Assembly (NCBI RefSeq): GCF_001552535.1 | Contig: NZ_BCRJ01000001.1 | Span: 25,352 to 89,351 of the forward strand | Origin: Nocardioides jensenii JCM 1364 = NBRC 14755 | GTDB taxonomy: Bacteria; Actinomycetota; Actinomycetes; Propionibacteriales; Nocardioidaceae | Length of the DNA stretch: 64,000 bases | Direction: 5' to 3' | Part shown: positions 15,813 to 24,120 of the stretch, in pieces | Layout of the letters: each line of letters starts with the position of its first letter | How positions within the stretch are numbered: position 1 is the first letter of the stretch | Position numbers and translations under genes: made by a program | The notes under the pieces: generated by a model | What the model saw: only the letters and a program-made list of their open reading frames with translations | Databases searched by the model: none | Told to the model about the DNA's origin: nothing

Positions 15813-16559
15813 TCAAGATCTGGGCAATTTCCTAGCCCCGTTCAGGGTGAGGATGTTCACCCTCTCCTTGTGTCGATCGCAGAGGTCCTCGACATCGAAC
15901 GACTCAGCCACCCGGCGCGCAAGGCGCCGCTTCTCGCGCCCCGTTCGTGATTCTGTGGGCGCCTCGAACCGGATGTGTCGGATCGCTCCAGCGAACATGT
16001 CCGCCAGCTGCAGCAGGTCGTTGCACTTGGAGTCCAGCGACACGGCCTGGATCAGCGGAGCTCCCTGGAGCTGCGCATTCGCCCTGCGCTTCACCTCCGC
16101 GCCCAAACCGATGTGCACCGGCGTGGTGATGACGTCCATGAATGCGACGGCCACCTCGTTTCGGTTCAGGCCACCTTGGATGAGATGTGAGATCAGGTCA
16201 GCCTGCACCGCCCAGGACTCCGACCCCTTGAACGGGTTGTACCTCGAGTCGACCACGGTCGCGACCAGGTGTGCGTCGCTCTTCTCGACAACGTCCAGCA
16301 CTGCGGCGAAGCGGTCGAAGTTGTACTCCGTCACCTTGTTGAACTTGAACTCACCCTTGTACTCGAACTTGTCTCGGACGCCAGCGATCTGTCGCGCGAG
16401 CATGTCCGGGTGACGCGTTTTGACTCCGGCAAGGACGTAGCCCTTACCCGCCGATCCGCGCGCGCCGCTCTCGTCGATCCAGAACGTCGCGGCCTGTGCT
16501 GCCACTCGCTCCTTGGCGACGTGCCGCGCCCCAGCCACTCGACGACGATCGCGCGTCAC
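15813..16559 (-). CDS. DUF3800 protein
   Basis: A 248-residue protein with the DUF3800 hallmarks: FWIDESG near the N-terminus, EFKFNKVTE, TVVDSRYN and LLQLADMFAGAI. The family has an RNase-H-like fold prediction with conserved acidic residues and is common in phages and near defence genes, but its activity is unproven. The GTG at 16559 has GGGAG five bases upstream. It sits between the repressor-like gene and the ImmA/IrrE operon on the leftward strand, so it is probably expressed in the lysogen. A role in immunity or exclusion is inference. Confidence 0.8.
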   Translation of the reverse strand: MTRDRRRVAGARHVAKERVAAQAATFWIDESGARGSAGKGYVLAGVKTRHPDMLARQIAGVRDKFEYKGEFKFNKVTEYNFDRFAAVLDVVEKSDAHLVATVVDSRYNPFKGSESWAVQADLISHLIQGGLNRNEVAVAFMDVITTPVHIGLGAEVKRRANAQLQGAPLIQAVSLDSKCNDLLQLADMFAGAIRHIRFEAPTESRTGREKRRLARRVAESFDVEDLCDRHKERVNILTLNGARKLPRS

Positions 16560-16669
16560 ACTTCTCCCCTGCTCACAACCATCGATCCCAGTTCCCCTAG
16601 ACGTTCGCGTGCCCCCACCCGCCTGAGTGTCGGCGGCTCATCAATCACCCTATGTCCGTCCGCTACGAC

Positions 16670-17476
16670 TTACTGGTGATCTTGGTTCTCTTCGCCGGCT
16701 TCGTTCTGTGGCCGATCCGTCTCGTGCCGCGACGGGGTGCCGCGCTTCGACGCTGATTTCTGGACATCGGGGATCCATCTCGCACTTGCACTGGTGTTCG
16801 TGTCAAGGTCGGGGGTGGCGGGAGACGCCTTACGCGCCAGACCTCTCCCACTTGTGCGTTCGGTGCGGCGGCCCTGGAGCTGGTCGCGGTCGAGCACGAC
16901 CCGTCGGTCCTTGACGCGGTCCTCGAGCAGCATGCGTTGCCCGTCGGTGAGCGCGACGCCCGCTGCCTGGTCGAGGACCTGTTCAGGGTTGTCGCTTGCG
17001 TCGATGACACCGAGGAGCTCGAGGTAGGCGTCCATGTCGTCGCCACTGCTGCCGTTGTTCTCGGTTCGGCGGATGGCCATCGACTCCACGTTGCTGTTGC
17101 CCACCTGTTCGCTGATCATCGAGTGGGTCTTCCCCGACCCAGCGTTGTGCCTGACAGCCCGAAGTCGACGCCCCACCTCCGCGAGGAGATCCTCGTCTGG
17201 CAACTCTCGGATGGGTGACTCGATATCGCCGGCGTCGAAGCCCAGGTCGAGAGCCTCCACGGCCTTGGCCAGCACGCTGGTAGGCGGCACGCTGAATGCC
17301 TTCGCCAGGCCCTCGATCGTCGCCCGGTCTGGCAGCCGGGATAGGCGATCGCGGGAATCGTTCACGAGTTTCGAGACCAGCTGCTTGGACAGCGTGGACT
17401 TCTTCTCGAGGTCGACGTTGCGCCACCCGCGCTCGTCCATCTCGCCACGAATGAACCGCGTGAGTGCATGTGTCAT
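16670..17476 (-). CDS. XRE-like helix-turn-helix protein, probable immunity repressor
   Basis: A 268-residue protein with an N-terminal XRE-type HTH (about residues 3-65: VDLEKKSTLSKQLVSKLV, then a P-D..T-I-E-G-L-A-K-A-F helix) and a long acidic, low-complexity C-terminal half with no known domain. It is divergent from the early rightward operon and shares an operator-rich intergenic region with it, the standard layout of a temperate-phage repressor. The C-terminal region may be the target of the ImmA/IrrE peptidase (inferred). Confidence 0.75.
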   Translation of the reverse strand: MTHALTRFIRGEMDERGWRNVDLEKKSTLSKQLVSKLVNDSRDRLSRLPDRATIEGLAKAFSVPPTSVLAKAVEALDLGFDAGDIESPIRELPDEDLLAEVGRRLRAVRHNAGSGKTHSMISEQVGNSNVESMAIRRTENNGSSGDDMDAYLELLGVIDASDNPEQVLDQAAGVALTDGQRMLLEDRVKDRRVVLDRDQLQGRRTERTSGRGLARKASPATPDLDTNTSASARWIPDVQKSASKRGTPSRHETDRPQNEAGEENQDHQ

Positions 17477-17565
17477 GGATGAACCGTCCTACGTCTGACG
17501 CGGGTGTGGCGAACGTGGCCGACATGGTTCGTCAACCGGCTTCCGTCGCTTCGGCGTACACATCA

Positions 17566-17686
17566 TGTCAACTAACCGTTTCCCGCGCGAACGGCAAAGT
17601 ATTCGCCTGCCTGCAGAACTACTCCCGTGTAAGTAGTTGACAGAATGTCCACGGATCGTGGACTATTAGTCGTGTTCCCGTTGACA
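17566..17686. promoter_or_regulatory. Divergent immunity control region with repeated operator-like sites
   Basis: The heptamer GTTGACA occurs at 17636-17642 and 17680-17686, and inverted at 17566-17572. A palindrome GTCCAC-N5-GTGGAC lies at 17647-17663. TTGACA (17637-17642), 18 bases and GACTAT (17661-17666) would form the rightward early promoter, with the palindrome filling the spacer. A repressor bound there would block RNA polymerase. This is read from sequence only. Confidence 0.5.
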
Positions 17687-17708
17687 ACCAAGTAGAAGGA
17701 GGTGCAGG

Positions 17709-18005
17709 ATGAGGCAACGCCAACGACGACGCGGATCGAGAGGCAGATGGATGCGACTGCGTAACCCGAAACTCCTGGTCGATTACATGAAGGCCAATGA
17801 CTTCACGCAGGCCCGCCTTTCGAGGTACGCCGGCTGCTCTCGGCAGTTCATTCACATGCTGGTCAGCGGCGAGCGGACCACCTGCACGACGGAAGTCGGC
17901 CGCCTCATCGAGGAGGCGCTGCGCGTCCTCCCTGGCACCCTGTTCGACCCTTCCGGGTCGCCTGTGCGACGACCTTCGGTCAAGCGTGCACGGACCCCAG
18001 CATGA
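17709..18005 (+). CDS. Helix-turn-helix protein, first gene of the rightward early operon
   Basis: A 98-residue basic protein with a Cro/C1-type HTH (LVDYMKANDFTQARLSRYAG, CSRQFIHMLVSGER). A strong ribosome site (GGAGG) lies at a good distance before ATG 17709. Being first after the divergent operator region, it probably acts as a Cro-like switch protein. The C-terminus is short and basic. Confidence 0.75.
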   Translation: MRQRQRRRGSRGRWMRLRNPKLLVDYMKANDFTQARLSRYAGCSRQFIHMLVSGERTTCTTEVGRLIEEALRVLPGTLFDPSGSPVRRPSVKRARTPA

Positions 18006-18514
18006 GCGCCGAGAACTACGACTGCACCCGCTGCGGTGCAGCGTTCGGGATCGCTGGTGGTGGCGATGACTGGACCGACGACGACATGGCTGCGCAGGAC
18101 CACTACGAGACCGAGGTCCGGTTCCACGAAGCGCGCGAGTGCGTCCGCTCCTCCACCAAGGTCAAGGAGCTGGTACTCGATGAGTCACCCCGCGTAGCAG
18201 CGGCGAACGTCTGCGCTGTCCTGTCGAACCTACTCGGCTCGGTCAGCCTCTGGTTGCACGACGACGAAGCCCTGATGAGCGAGGAACTCCTCGAGAGTCT
18301 GGACACGCTTCTTCAGGCTGCTGACCTCGTCACGGAGACCGTTCGTTCCGTAGGGGTCAGGGTGGATGCGGGCCATGAGATGTCCTCTGTTCCTGGTGAC
18401 AGTCAGGCGGCTGCTGTTACAGCCCCTGGCTCGAGGGTACGGAGCGTCACCGACAGTCCTGCCGCGGCTGGATCCTCTGCCGGCCGCGGCGGGCTGGACG
18501 GTGGTCCCCGATGA
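18002..18514 (+). CDS. Hypothetical early phage protein with N-terminal Cys knuckle
   Basis: A 170-residue protein starting in ATGA overlap with the HTH gene. It opens with a zinc-knuckle-like YDCTRCGAAF, then has an acidic region (GGGDDWTDDDMAAQDH) and a helical stretch (about 55-110). The last 45 residues are low-complexity, and the downstream gene again starts by overlap. A convincing 48-codon ORF lies antisense at 18230-18376, so the 3' half is less certain than the 5' half. Confidence 0.6.
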   Translation: MSAENYDCTRCGAAFGIAGGGDDWTDDDMAAQDHYETEVRFHEARECVRSSTKVKELVLDESPRVAAANVCAVLSNLLGSVSLWLHDDEALMSEELLESLDTLLQAADLVTETVRSVGVRVDAGHEMSSVPGDSQAAAVTAPGSRVRSVTDSPAAAGSSAGRGGLDGGPR

Positions 18515-19311
18515 CCGGGCTGATCGCGTTCGCTTTCGAGGGGCACCGCGTCCGAACCGTCGAAATGGACGGCTCGACCTGGTTCGTCGCGGGAGATATA
18601 GCGACCGTCCTCGAATACCGGATGGCCTCCGACATGACGCGGCGGCTTGATGAGGCCGACACGGGTTACGCAATTGTGAGTACCCCTGGCGGCGACCAGC
18701 GCATGACGGTGATCAACGAGTCTGGGATGTACGACGCCGTCTACCGGAGCAATGCCACCGGTGCCCGCGCATTCCGCCAGTGGGTTACCAGCGAGGTGCT
18801 CCCCCAGATCCGCAGGACCGGATCCTTCGGTGAGATCCAGCCACGCCGCGAACTGTCCCGCCTCGAGTTGATCGACATCGCTCGTGACGCCGAGCTCGAG
18901 CGGATCGAGGCGGTCAAGGCGAAGGAGCAGGCCGAGGCCTTGGTCCTCGAGCTCGAAGCGCCGGCCGCTGCCTGGGAAGGTCTCGCCTCCGCGCAGGGCG
19001 ACTACACCGTCTCCGACGCCGCGAAGATCCTTGGCCGCGCCGGAGTCGGGACCGGTCCACGGAAGCTCTTCGACTATCTCCGCGACGACGCCCGCTGGGT
19101 GTTCCGCCGCGGCGACCGGTGGCAGGCCATGCAGACCGCAGTCAACGCCGGCCTGGTGGTCGAGCGGATCACGGGCGGCTACTTCGACGACGTCACCGGG
19201 GAGCGGAAACAGGGCAAGCCCCAGGTCCGGGTCACCCCGAAGGGCATCGAGCGACTCCTGACGCTCATGTCCGGCAACGTGTCCATGCTCCAGACGGGAA
19301 CCGACCGATGA
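18511..19311 (+). CDS. Phage antirepressor (Bro-N plus KilA-C/ANT)
   Basis: A 266-residue protein with a Bro-N domain (residues about 5-105: FAFEGHRVRTVEMDG..WFVAGDIATVLEY, NATGARAFRQWVTSEVLPQIRRTGSF) and a C-terminal antirepressor KilA-C-type domain (about 150-255, SDAAKILGRAGVGTGPRKLFDYLRD). Such proteins interfere with the repressor and promote the lytic switch. It is coupled by ATGA overlaps to both neighbours. Confidence 0.88.
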   Translation: MTGLIAFAFEGHRVRTVEMDGSTWFVAGDIATVLEYRMASDMTRRLDEADTGYAIVSTPGGDQRMTVINESGMYDAVYRSNATGARAFRQWVTSEVLPQIRRTGSFGEIQPRRELSRLELIDIARDAELERIEAVKAKEQAEALVLELEAPAAAWEGLASAQGDYTVSDAAKILGRAGVGTGPRKLFDYLRDDARWVFRRGDRWQAMQTAVNAGLVVERITGGYFDDVTGERKQGKPQVRVTPKGIERLLTLMSGNVSMLQTGTDR

Positions 19312-19529
19312 CCGACACCGACCTCCTCACCCCCGAGCAGGCTGTCGAGCAGCGGCTGCTGCCGTTCGGGAACGCCGACTGGATCCGCGCGCAGCTGCGC
19401 GCTGGGAAGCTGCGTGGCTCGAAGGTCGCCGGCCGGTGGCTGGTGTCGAAGGAAGCCATCGCGGAGATGGTCGACGCCGGCACCAACACCACCCGCCGCC
19501 GGCGGCGGCGCGCGAAGGCGAAGGCATGA
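19308..19529 (+). CDS. Excisionase-like small HTH protein
   Basis: A 73-residue protein with a MerR/Xis-type winged helix (TPEQAVEQRLLPFGNADWIR, then GKLRGSKVAGRWLVSKEAI) and a very basic tail (TRRRRRRAKAKA). It probably bends DNA at the attachment site as excisionase or acts as an early regulator. It lies in the early operon, away from the integrase at the left end. Start and stop both overlap neighbours. Confidence 0.7.
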   Translation: MTDTDLLTPEQAVEQRLLPFGNADWIRAQLRAGKLRGSKVAGRWLVSKEAIAEMVDAGTNTTRRRRRRAKAKA

Positions 19530-20182
19530 CCACCATGTCCGCCCACCAGGCCCTCACGACCGCTGGCGGCGGCGCGGTCCTCGCCCATCGTCCTCACGGT
19601 GGCGTCACCCACGTGTACGTGGGTCCCATGACGCCGTCCGGCCGTTTCATCCCCCGTTCCGGCCGGACGGTTTGCAACACACGGACTCGTCGTCTGCGGG
19701 TCGTTCTCGACCCTCGGGTCGTGGGCGACGAGTCCCTGTGTCTGCGGTGCTCGGCCTGCCTGCGACCGGGGAAGGCCAGGCAGGCCGAGCCCATCACCCG
19801 TGACGAGCACATGGCGGCGTACGCCGGGGTGACCGGGTTCGACCTGGCATACCGCGCCTACGCCGCACAGACCGTGACCGAGGTCGAGCAGCTCGAACAC
19901 CTGGCACTCCTGGTCGTCGGGTTCCCCGTCTGCAAGAAGGACCCGGTCCTCTCCCCCACCGGGAAGACCACGCCGCCGATCGACAAGCACCTCGCAACAG
20001 CGCGGGTCCGGGTCGGTGGCACACACAACGCCATCACCGAGGAGGCCCGGGAGATCGAAGCAGGCCGCCGGGCCCTGGCGGCCGAGCAGCGTCGCCGTGA
20101 CCGGCACGACGCCTGGGCCGAGAAGGAGACCCGGCGAGAACAGATCGGGTTCGTCAACGCCGAACACACGAAGTCCGCGTAA
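19526..20182 (+). CDS. Hypothetical early phage protein with Cys cluster
   Basis: A 218-residue protein with a possible zinc ribbon (VCNT...LCLRCSACLRPG, about residues 50-80) and a highly charged helical C-terminus (EEAREIEAGRRALAAEQRRRDRHDAW). It starts by overlap with the Xis-like gene. No family recognised. A gap of about 110 bases follows before the next frameshifted gene. Confidence 0.6.
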   Translation: MTTMSAHQALTTAGGGAVLAHRPHGGVTHVYVGPMTPSGRFIPRSGRTVCNTRTRRLRVVLDPRVVGDESLCLRCSACLRPGKARQAEPITRDEHMAAYAGVTGFDLAYRAYAAQTVTEVEQLEHLALLVVGFPVCKKDPVLSPTGKTTPPIDKHLATARVRVGGTHNAITEEAREIEAGRRALAAEQRRRDRHDAWAEKETRREQIGFVNAEHTKSA

Positions 20183-20294
20183 CCCAACAAAAACAGCGGC
20201 CCCGCCACATCGACCAAGACGCAAACGGGACCGCCCTACGAAAGGACATCCTAGCGATGACCACCTTCACCACCACGGGCCGCGCGGTGACGGC

Positions 20295-20499
20295 ATGATC
20301 CTCGGCCAGTCAACCCCCCGACCAGTGCCGTTTCGACTGCACCCGGCCGACCACCCAGGCGATCAAGTTCCGGTCGCAGTCTGGCCTCGCGTGGGTGATG
20401 CGGTCGTGCGACGAGCACGCCGCCGGTGCCCCAGAGATCGCCCGGTTGCTCGGCTTCCAGATCACCGAACCCGTCACCACGACGGCGGTGCCGGCATGA
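20295..20499 (+). pseudogene. Frameshifted small Cys-containing early gene
   Basis: ATG 20295 opens a frame that leaves coding-like sequence at a run of six C (20314-20319). Removing one C joins MILGQSTP directly to DQCRFDCTRPTTQAIKF and runs to the stop at 20499, overlapping the next ATG as usual in this operon. Without the correction the downstream frame has no start codon near its beginning. The predicted intact product is about 67 residues with CRFDC and a later Cys. Either a real mutation or a homopolymer sequencing error. Confidence 0.5.
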
Positions 20500-20675
20500 C
20501 CGTCACCTTCGTCCTCGTCCTCGCGGTGTGTCTCCTCCTGGCGCTGCTGACCATCGCTGTCGGTGGCGACCAGAACCTCGCCGCCACCAATCGTCGCCTC
20601 GCCGCGGAGAACGAACACCTCCGCCGCCGCCTGGTCCACCCGTCCACCCGCCCGATCGATGGAGGCACAGCATGA
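20496..20675 (+). CDS. Small single-pass membrane protein
   Basis: A 59-residue protein: one N-terminal transmembrane helix (TFVLVLAVCLLLALLTIAV), then a short coiled-coil-like charged tail (NLAATNRRLAAENEHLRRRL). ATG overlaps the preceding stop. Function unknown. Confidence 0.55.
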   Translation: MTVTFVLVLAVCLLLALLTIAVGGDQNLAATNRRLAAENEHLRRRLVHPSTRPIDGGTA

Positions 20676-20980
20676 CCACCACCCTGACCACCCGGGACGT
20701 GCTGAACCGTCTCCCTGTCCGTGACCTCCGCGTCACCGCCGTCGACGGTCGGGTGGTGGTCGGGACGGTGAACGGCGACGACAACGCGTCGTACTTCATC
20801 ACCTCAGCTGACGCCCGGTCCCACGCGACGTACATCAGCCGCGTCTTCAACGGCGCACCCGGCAAGGCCGCCTGGGTCGCCGACATCGTCCTTCTGCTCG
20901 TCGCAGCGGTCGACGCCGACGAGCAGAACGGCCTCCTCCCGCCCGTCTCAGTCTTCGCAGCAGCCAAGGAGCAGCACTGA
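20672..20980 (+). CDS. Hypothetical early phage protein
   Basis: A 102-residue protein with a compact alpha/beta character (RDLRVTAVDGRVVVGTV....YFITSADARSHATYISRVF) and a hydrophobic helix near residues 67-80. It is coupled by overlap to the membrane protein before and the ParB-like gene after. No family recognised. Confidence 0.55.
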   Translation: MTTTLTTRDVLNRLPVRDLRVTAVDGRVVVGTVNGDDNASYFITSADARSHATYISRVFNGAPGKAAWVADIVLLLVAAVDADEQNGLLPPVSVFAAAKEQH

Positions 20981-22382
20981 TGACCACGTTCGCGATCGTC
21001 CCGATCGACCAGGTGGCACCGCACCCGCGGAACATTCGCCGCTCCGCCGTCGCCGACGAGGAGCTCGTGTCGTCGGTCCTCGAGGCCGGCATCCATGAGC
21101 CCGTCCTCCTCGGCCCCGAAGACGCCGACGGGGTCCGGTTCCTCATCGCCGGGAACCGCCGCTACGACGCCGCGGTGAAGGCCGGCCTCACGTCCCTGCC
21201 CGCCATGCTCCGCGACGACCTCGACACCGAAGCGAAGCAGTCGAGGTCATGCTGATGGAGAACCTCCTCCGCACCGACATCAGCGAGGTCGAGGAAGCCC
21301 AGGCCTACGAGCAGCTGGTGCTCGGCGGCATGGACGCGAAGGTCATCGCCGCCAAGACCGGCCGCTCCCTGCGCACCGTGAAGTCCCGCCTCAAGCTGAA
21401 CGACCTCCCCGAGAAGGCACGCGAGCAACTCCACGACGGGCAGGCGACCCTCGCTGACGCCCAGGCCCTGCTGGAGTTCGCAGACGACCACGAAGCATCA
21501 GCCCGCCTCGAGGCAGTGCTGGGTGACCGGGACTTCGCGTACCAGGTGCAGAACGAACGAGCACGCCGACAGCGCATCGCACGGAACACCGAGACCATCG
21601 AGGCGTACCAGGAGCTCGGTGCCGTCGAGGCGACCGCCGAGGACAAGCCCGCTCACCTGTATCAGTTCCGCTCCGCTGACCTGCGTGAAGCAGGGGGCCA
21701 CACCCACTGCGAGTGCCTGGGTTACCTCGGGTCGATCGACTCCTACGGCGAACCGCAGCTGGTGTGCCTGGACCCCGAGTCACACGCCGACGAGGAAGCC
21801 GAAACCCGCAACCCGTCACTGTCCCCCGAGGAAGCCGAAGAGGACCGGGCCCGCCGGGCACAGTTCGAGGCCGCCCGGGAAGCCAGCGAGAAGGCCCGGG
21901 TGGAGTGGTCGGCCAGCACGAAGGTTCGTACGGCGTGGATCCGTGAGCACCTCGCGGCACTGGTGGCACCCACCAAGACAAAGGCATTCGGCCCCCTCGC
22001 CACCGCCCTGGTGCCGGCCGTGCTCAACGACCCCGCAGTCGACGACTACATGAACGACATCGAACGACTTTCGTCCCTCGGCCTTGACCCGGAAGAGATC
22101 GGCTGGGACAACCGCCGGACACAGATCAACAAGCACGTGACCGCCCAGGTCGACACGAATCCGGTCGGGGGGCTGTGGCTACTCCTCACCTGCCTGCTCG
22201 AGACGTCCGTGTTCCAGGTCGACGCCGGCCACTGGTCCATCGACGACGACCCGGACCAGCTCGCCAACGTGCTGGCCGGGTGGGCCTGGCTTGAGAGCGC
22301 CGGTTACTCACTGTCCACCCCTGAGAAGGACCGCGTCGCGGCTCTCACCGAACTCGCTGAAGCCGGCGGTGATGACCAGTGA
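20980..22382 (+). pseudogene. ParB-like protein split by a frameshift
   Basis: Two ORFs (20980-21255 and 21249-22382) together make one ParB/Spo0J-type protein. The first has the ParB N-terminal box (VAPHPRNIRR, FLIAGNRRYDAAVKAG). The second begins in the middle of the domain (MLMENLLRTDISEVEEA) and continues with an HTH (VIAAKTGRSLRTVKSRL) and a long C-terminal domain. The neighbouring intact ParB at 22379 has the two halves joined (MLVENGQRADLDPIEEA). A -1 shift or one missing base at 21236-21246 restores AKQVEVMLMEN. As written the gene is broken unless recoding occurs. Confidence 0.75.
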
Positions 22383-23167
22383 CCGGCACCGCACGCCCCG
22401 TCCGGGGTCTCGCGATCGTCGACGTGGAGGAGATCCACCCGTCACCCAACAACCCGCGGGAGAACCTCACCGGCCTCGACGAGCTCGCCCAGTCGATCTA
22501 CGAGAACGGGCTGATCCAGCCGCTGATCGTGCAGAAGATCCCCGGTATCGACGGGTTCCGAGTCGTCGCAGGCCACCGTCGTCTCGCGGCCGCGAAGCTC
22601 GCCCGCATCAAGGAACTCCCCTGTGTGATCCGCAAGGACCTCCTCCCCGACGACGAGCTCCTGGCGATGCTCGTCGAGAACGGTCAGCGAGCCGACCTCG
22701 ACCCCATCGAGGAAGCACGGGCTCTGCGGAAGCTGAAGAACAAGGGCATGACCGACCAGGACATCGCCAGGAAGATCGGCCGCTCCCAAGGCCACGTCTC
22801 CGCGCGCATCACCCTGCTCTCACTTCCCACCGAGGAACAAGAGCAGCTGCGTGCCGGGTTCGGCACCATCACCGCCGCGGTGAAGAAGGCGCGCATCGAG
22901 TCCGGCCGCACCCGCCCCGGCGCCGCGGGCAAGAAGTCCGCTGCCCACCTGTCCACCTCGCACGACCTCGCCACGAAGGCCGCCAACCGCTGCCGGTCCC
23001 TGGGCCACAAGCGTGGCGGCGGCGCTTCAGTCGGTGGCGTCGCGTGCGGTGAGTGCTGGGAGACGGTGATCCGAGCCAACGAGCGTGAGGTCCTCAACGA
23101 CCAGTCCAACGAACGTGGTCGTTGCGTCCTGTGCGACACCACCCAGACGACGGCGGTGGTCGCGTGA
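22379..23167 (+). CDS. ParB-like DNA-binding protein with C-terminal Cys4 motif
   Basis: A 262-residue protein: a ParB/sulfiredoxin-like NTPase-type domain (about 12-100, with HPSPNNPRE and VVAGHRRLAAAKLA), a KorB-like HTH (DQDIARKIGRSQGHVSARI) and a C-terminal zinc-ribbon-like CGEC...CVLC pair. Such phage ParB-like proteins may bind DNA or act as nucleases; there is no ParA nearby, so plasmid-type partition is unlikely. It is coupled to the broken ParB gene upstream, giving a tandem paralogous pair. Confidence 0.8.
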   Translation: MTGTARPVRGLAIVDVEEIHPSPNNPRENLTGLDELAQSIYENGLIQPLIVQKIPGIDGFRVVAGHRRLAAAKLARIKELPCVIRKDLLPDDELLAMLVENGQRADLDPIEEARALRKLKNKGMTDQDIARKIGRSQGHVSARITLLSLPTEEQEQLRAGFGTITAAVKKARIESGRTRPGAAGKKSAAHLSTSHDLATKAANRCRSLGHKRGGGASVGGVACGECWETVIRANEREVLNDQSNERGRCVLCDTTQTTAVVA

Positions 23168-23349
23168 ACGTCGAACAACTCCGCGAGGCCCTGGCCGAAT
23201 TGCCGGGTTACTACGAGGTCGAGGTGAACATCGCCACCAGCGACGACTTCGCCTGGCAGTCCCGCACCGGGATCTGGTCGTCGCCAGTCACCGTCGTCAC
23301 CGCAGCCCAGTCCGAGCAGCACACGACTCCGCGGGTGGTGATCTCGTGA
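23164..23349 (+). CDS. Small hypothetical early phage protein
   Basis: A 61-residue product from GTG in GTGA overlap with the ParB-like stop. It starts with an amphipathic helix (VEQLREALAELPGYYEVEV) followed by beta-like segments. No family recognised. The dense overlaps on both sides support translation. Confidence 0.5.
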   Translation: MNVEQLREALAELPGYYEVEVNIATSDDFAWQSRTGIWSSPVTVVTAAQSEQHTTPRVVIS

Positions 23350-23456
23350 CCCGGTACGCCGAAGACTCCGACACCCTCGCCGGTGGCCGCTGGGTCGCCG
23401 ACAAGAACGGTGTGCAGCGGTGGGTGTCCGACACCAAGGCCGGTGAGGACGAATGA
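23346..23456 (+). CDS. Very small hypothetical early phage protein
   Basis: A 36-residue ORF (VTRYAEDSDTLAGGRWVADK...) from GTG overlapping the previous stop, and ending in overlap with the next ATG. Supported mainly by the unbroken chain of overlapping genes. Confidence 0.45.
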   Translation: MTRYAEDSDTLAGGRWVADKNGVQRWVSDTKAGEDE

Positions 23457-23827
23457 GGATCCCCGGACTGGACTGCTACCTCTGCGGAACACGCCTCGCC
23501 GGCTCCATGGCCCGCGCCACCCCGAACGGCCTCCGCTGCCCCGGCCGCACGGCCGACTGCAACCGCCGAGCCACCATCGCCCGGGTCAGGGCCGAACGGG
23601 TCGAGGACCTCCGCTGGATGGCCGAGCACGGCGAAGGCCTCCACGGCGCTGCCCGACGCATCGGGATGAAGTGGAAGTCCGTCGAGCAGCTGCTCCGCCG
23701 AGCCAACGAACGGGACCTGCTGACCACCCTGATCCGCAACAACCCCCACGACTGGAACACCTGGCCCGACGGCTCCAACATCAACGACCTGACCAAGCCC
23801 AACCGCCACCAGAAGGTGGCGGCCTGA
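23453..23827 (+). CDS. Zinc-ribbon plus HTH early phage protein
   Basis: A 124-residue protein with a likely zinc-binding start (LDCYLCGTRL ... LRCPGRTADC) and a helix-turn-helix-like middle (DLRWMAEHGEGLHGAARRIG, then WKSVEQLLRRAN). It probably binds DNA, but no specific family or target is evident. It overlaps the gene before and is separated by one base from the next. Confidence 0.6.
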   Translation: MRIPGLDCYLCGTRLAGSMARATPNGLRCPGRTADCNRRATIARVRAERVEDLRWMAEHGEGLHGAARRIGMKWKSVEQLLRRANERDLLTTLIRNNPHDWNTWPDGSNINDLTKPNRHQKVAA

Positions 23828-23828
23828 C

Positions 23829-24119
23829 ATGGGAAAGCCAGCCCGCTGCCGGTCCTGCGCCGCCGCACTCGTGTTCTTCAAGCACCCGTCCAGCCCGAAG
23901 CAGGCCCCATTCGACGCCAAGCCGATCGACGGGCACCACCCGAACACCGCGAACGCCTACCCCGTCGTCGGCGCCTCGGCGTACCGGCCCCTGCACCTGG
24001 CCGAACAGATCCAGGTGCGTGACCACATCTCCGACGTCGAAGCGATGGCCGAGGTCCGCGACATGCAGTGGTTCCACCTCCACGTTTGCCAACCCACCAC
24101 ACCGAAGGAAACCGACTGA
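23829..24119 (+). CDS. Small Cys/His-rich phage protein
   Basis: A 96-residue protein with CRSC near the N-terminus and a distal H-x-H-V-C (WFHLHVC), which together could form a zinc site. The sequence between is Pro/His-rich (SSPKQAPFDAKPIDGHHPNT). The style is common in actinophage early regions; function unknown. Confidence 0.55.
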   Translation: MGKPARCRSCAAALVFFKHPSSPKQAPFDAKPIDGHHPNTANAYPVVGASAYRPLHLAEQIQVRDHISDVEAMAEVRDMQWFHLHVCQPTTPKETD

Positions 24120-24120
24120 T

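Noticed and set aside
22379..23167. Plasmid-type partition system
   Set aside because: No ParA ATPase or parS-like cluster was found beside the ParB-like genes. They are more likely phage DNA-binding or nuclease proteins.
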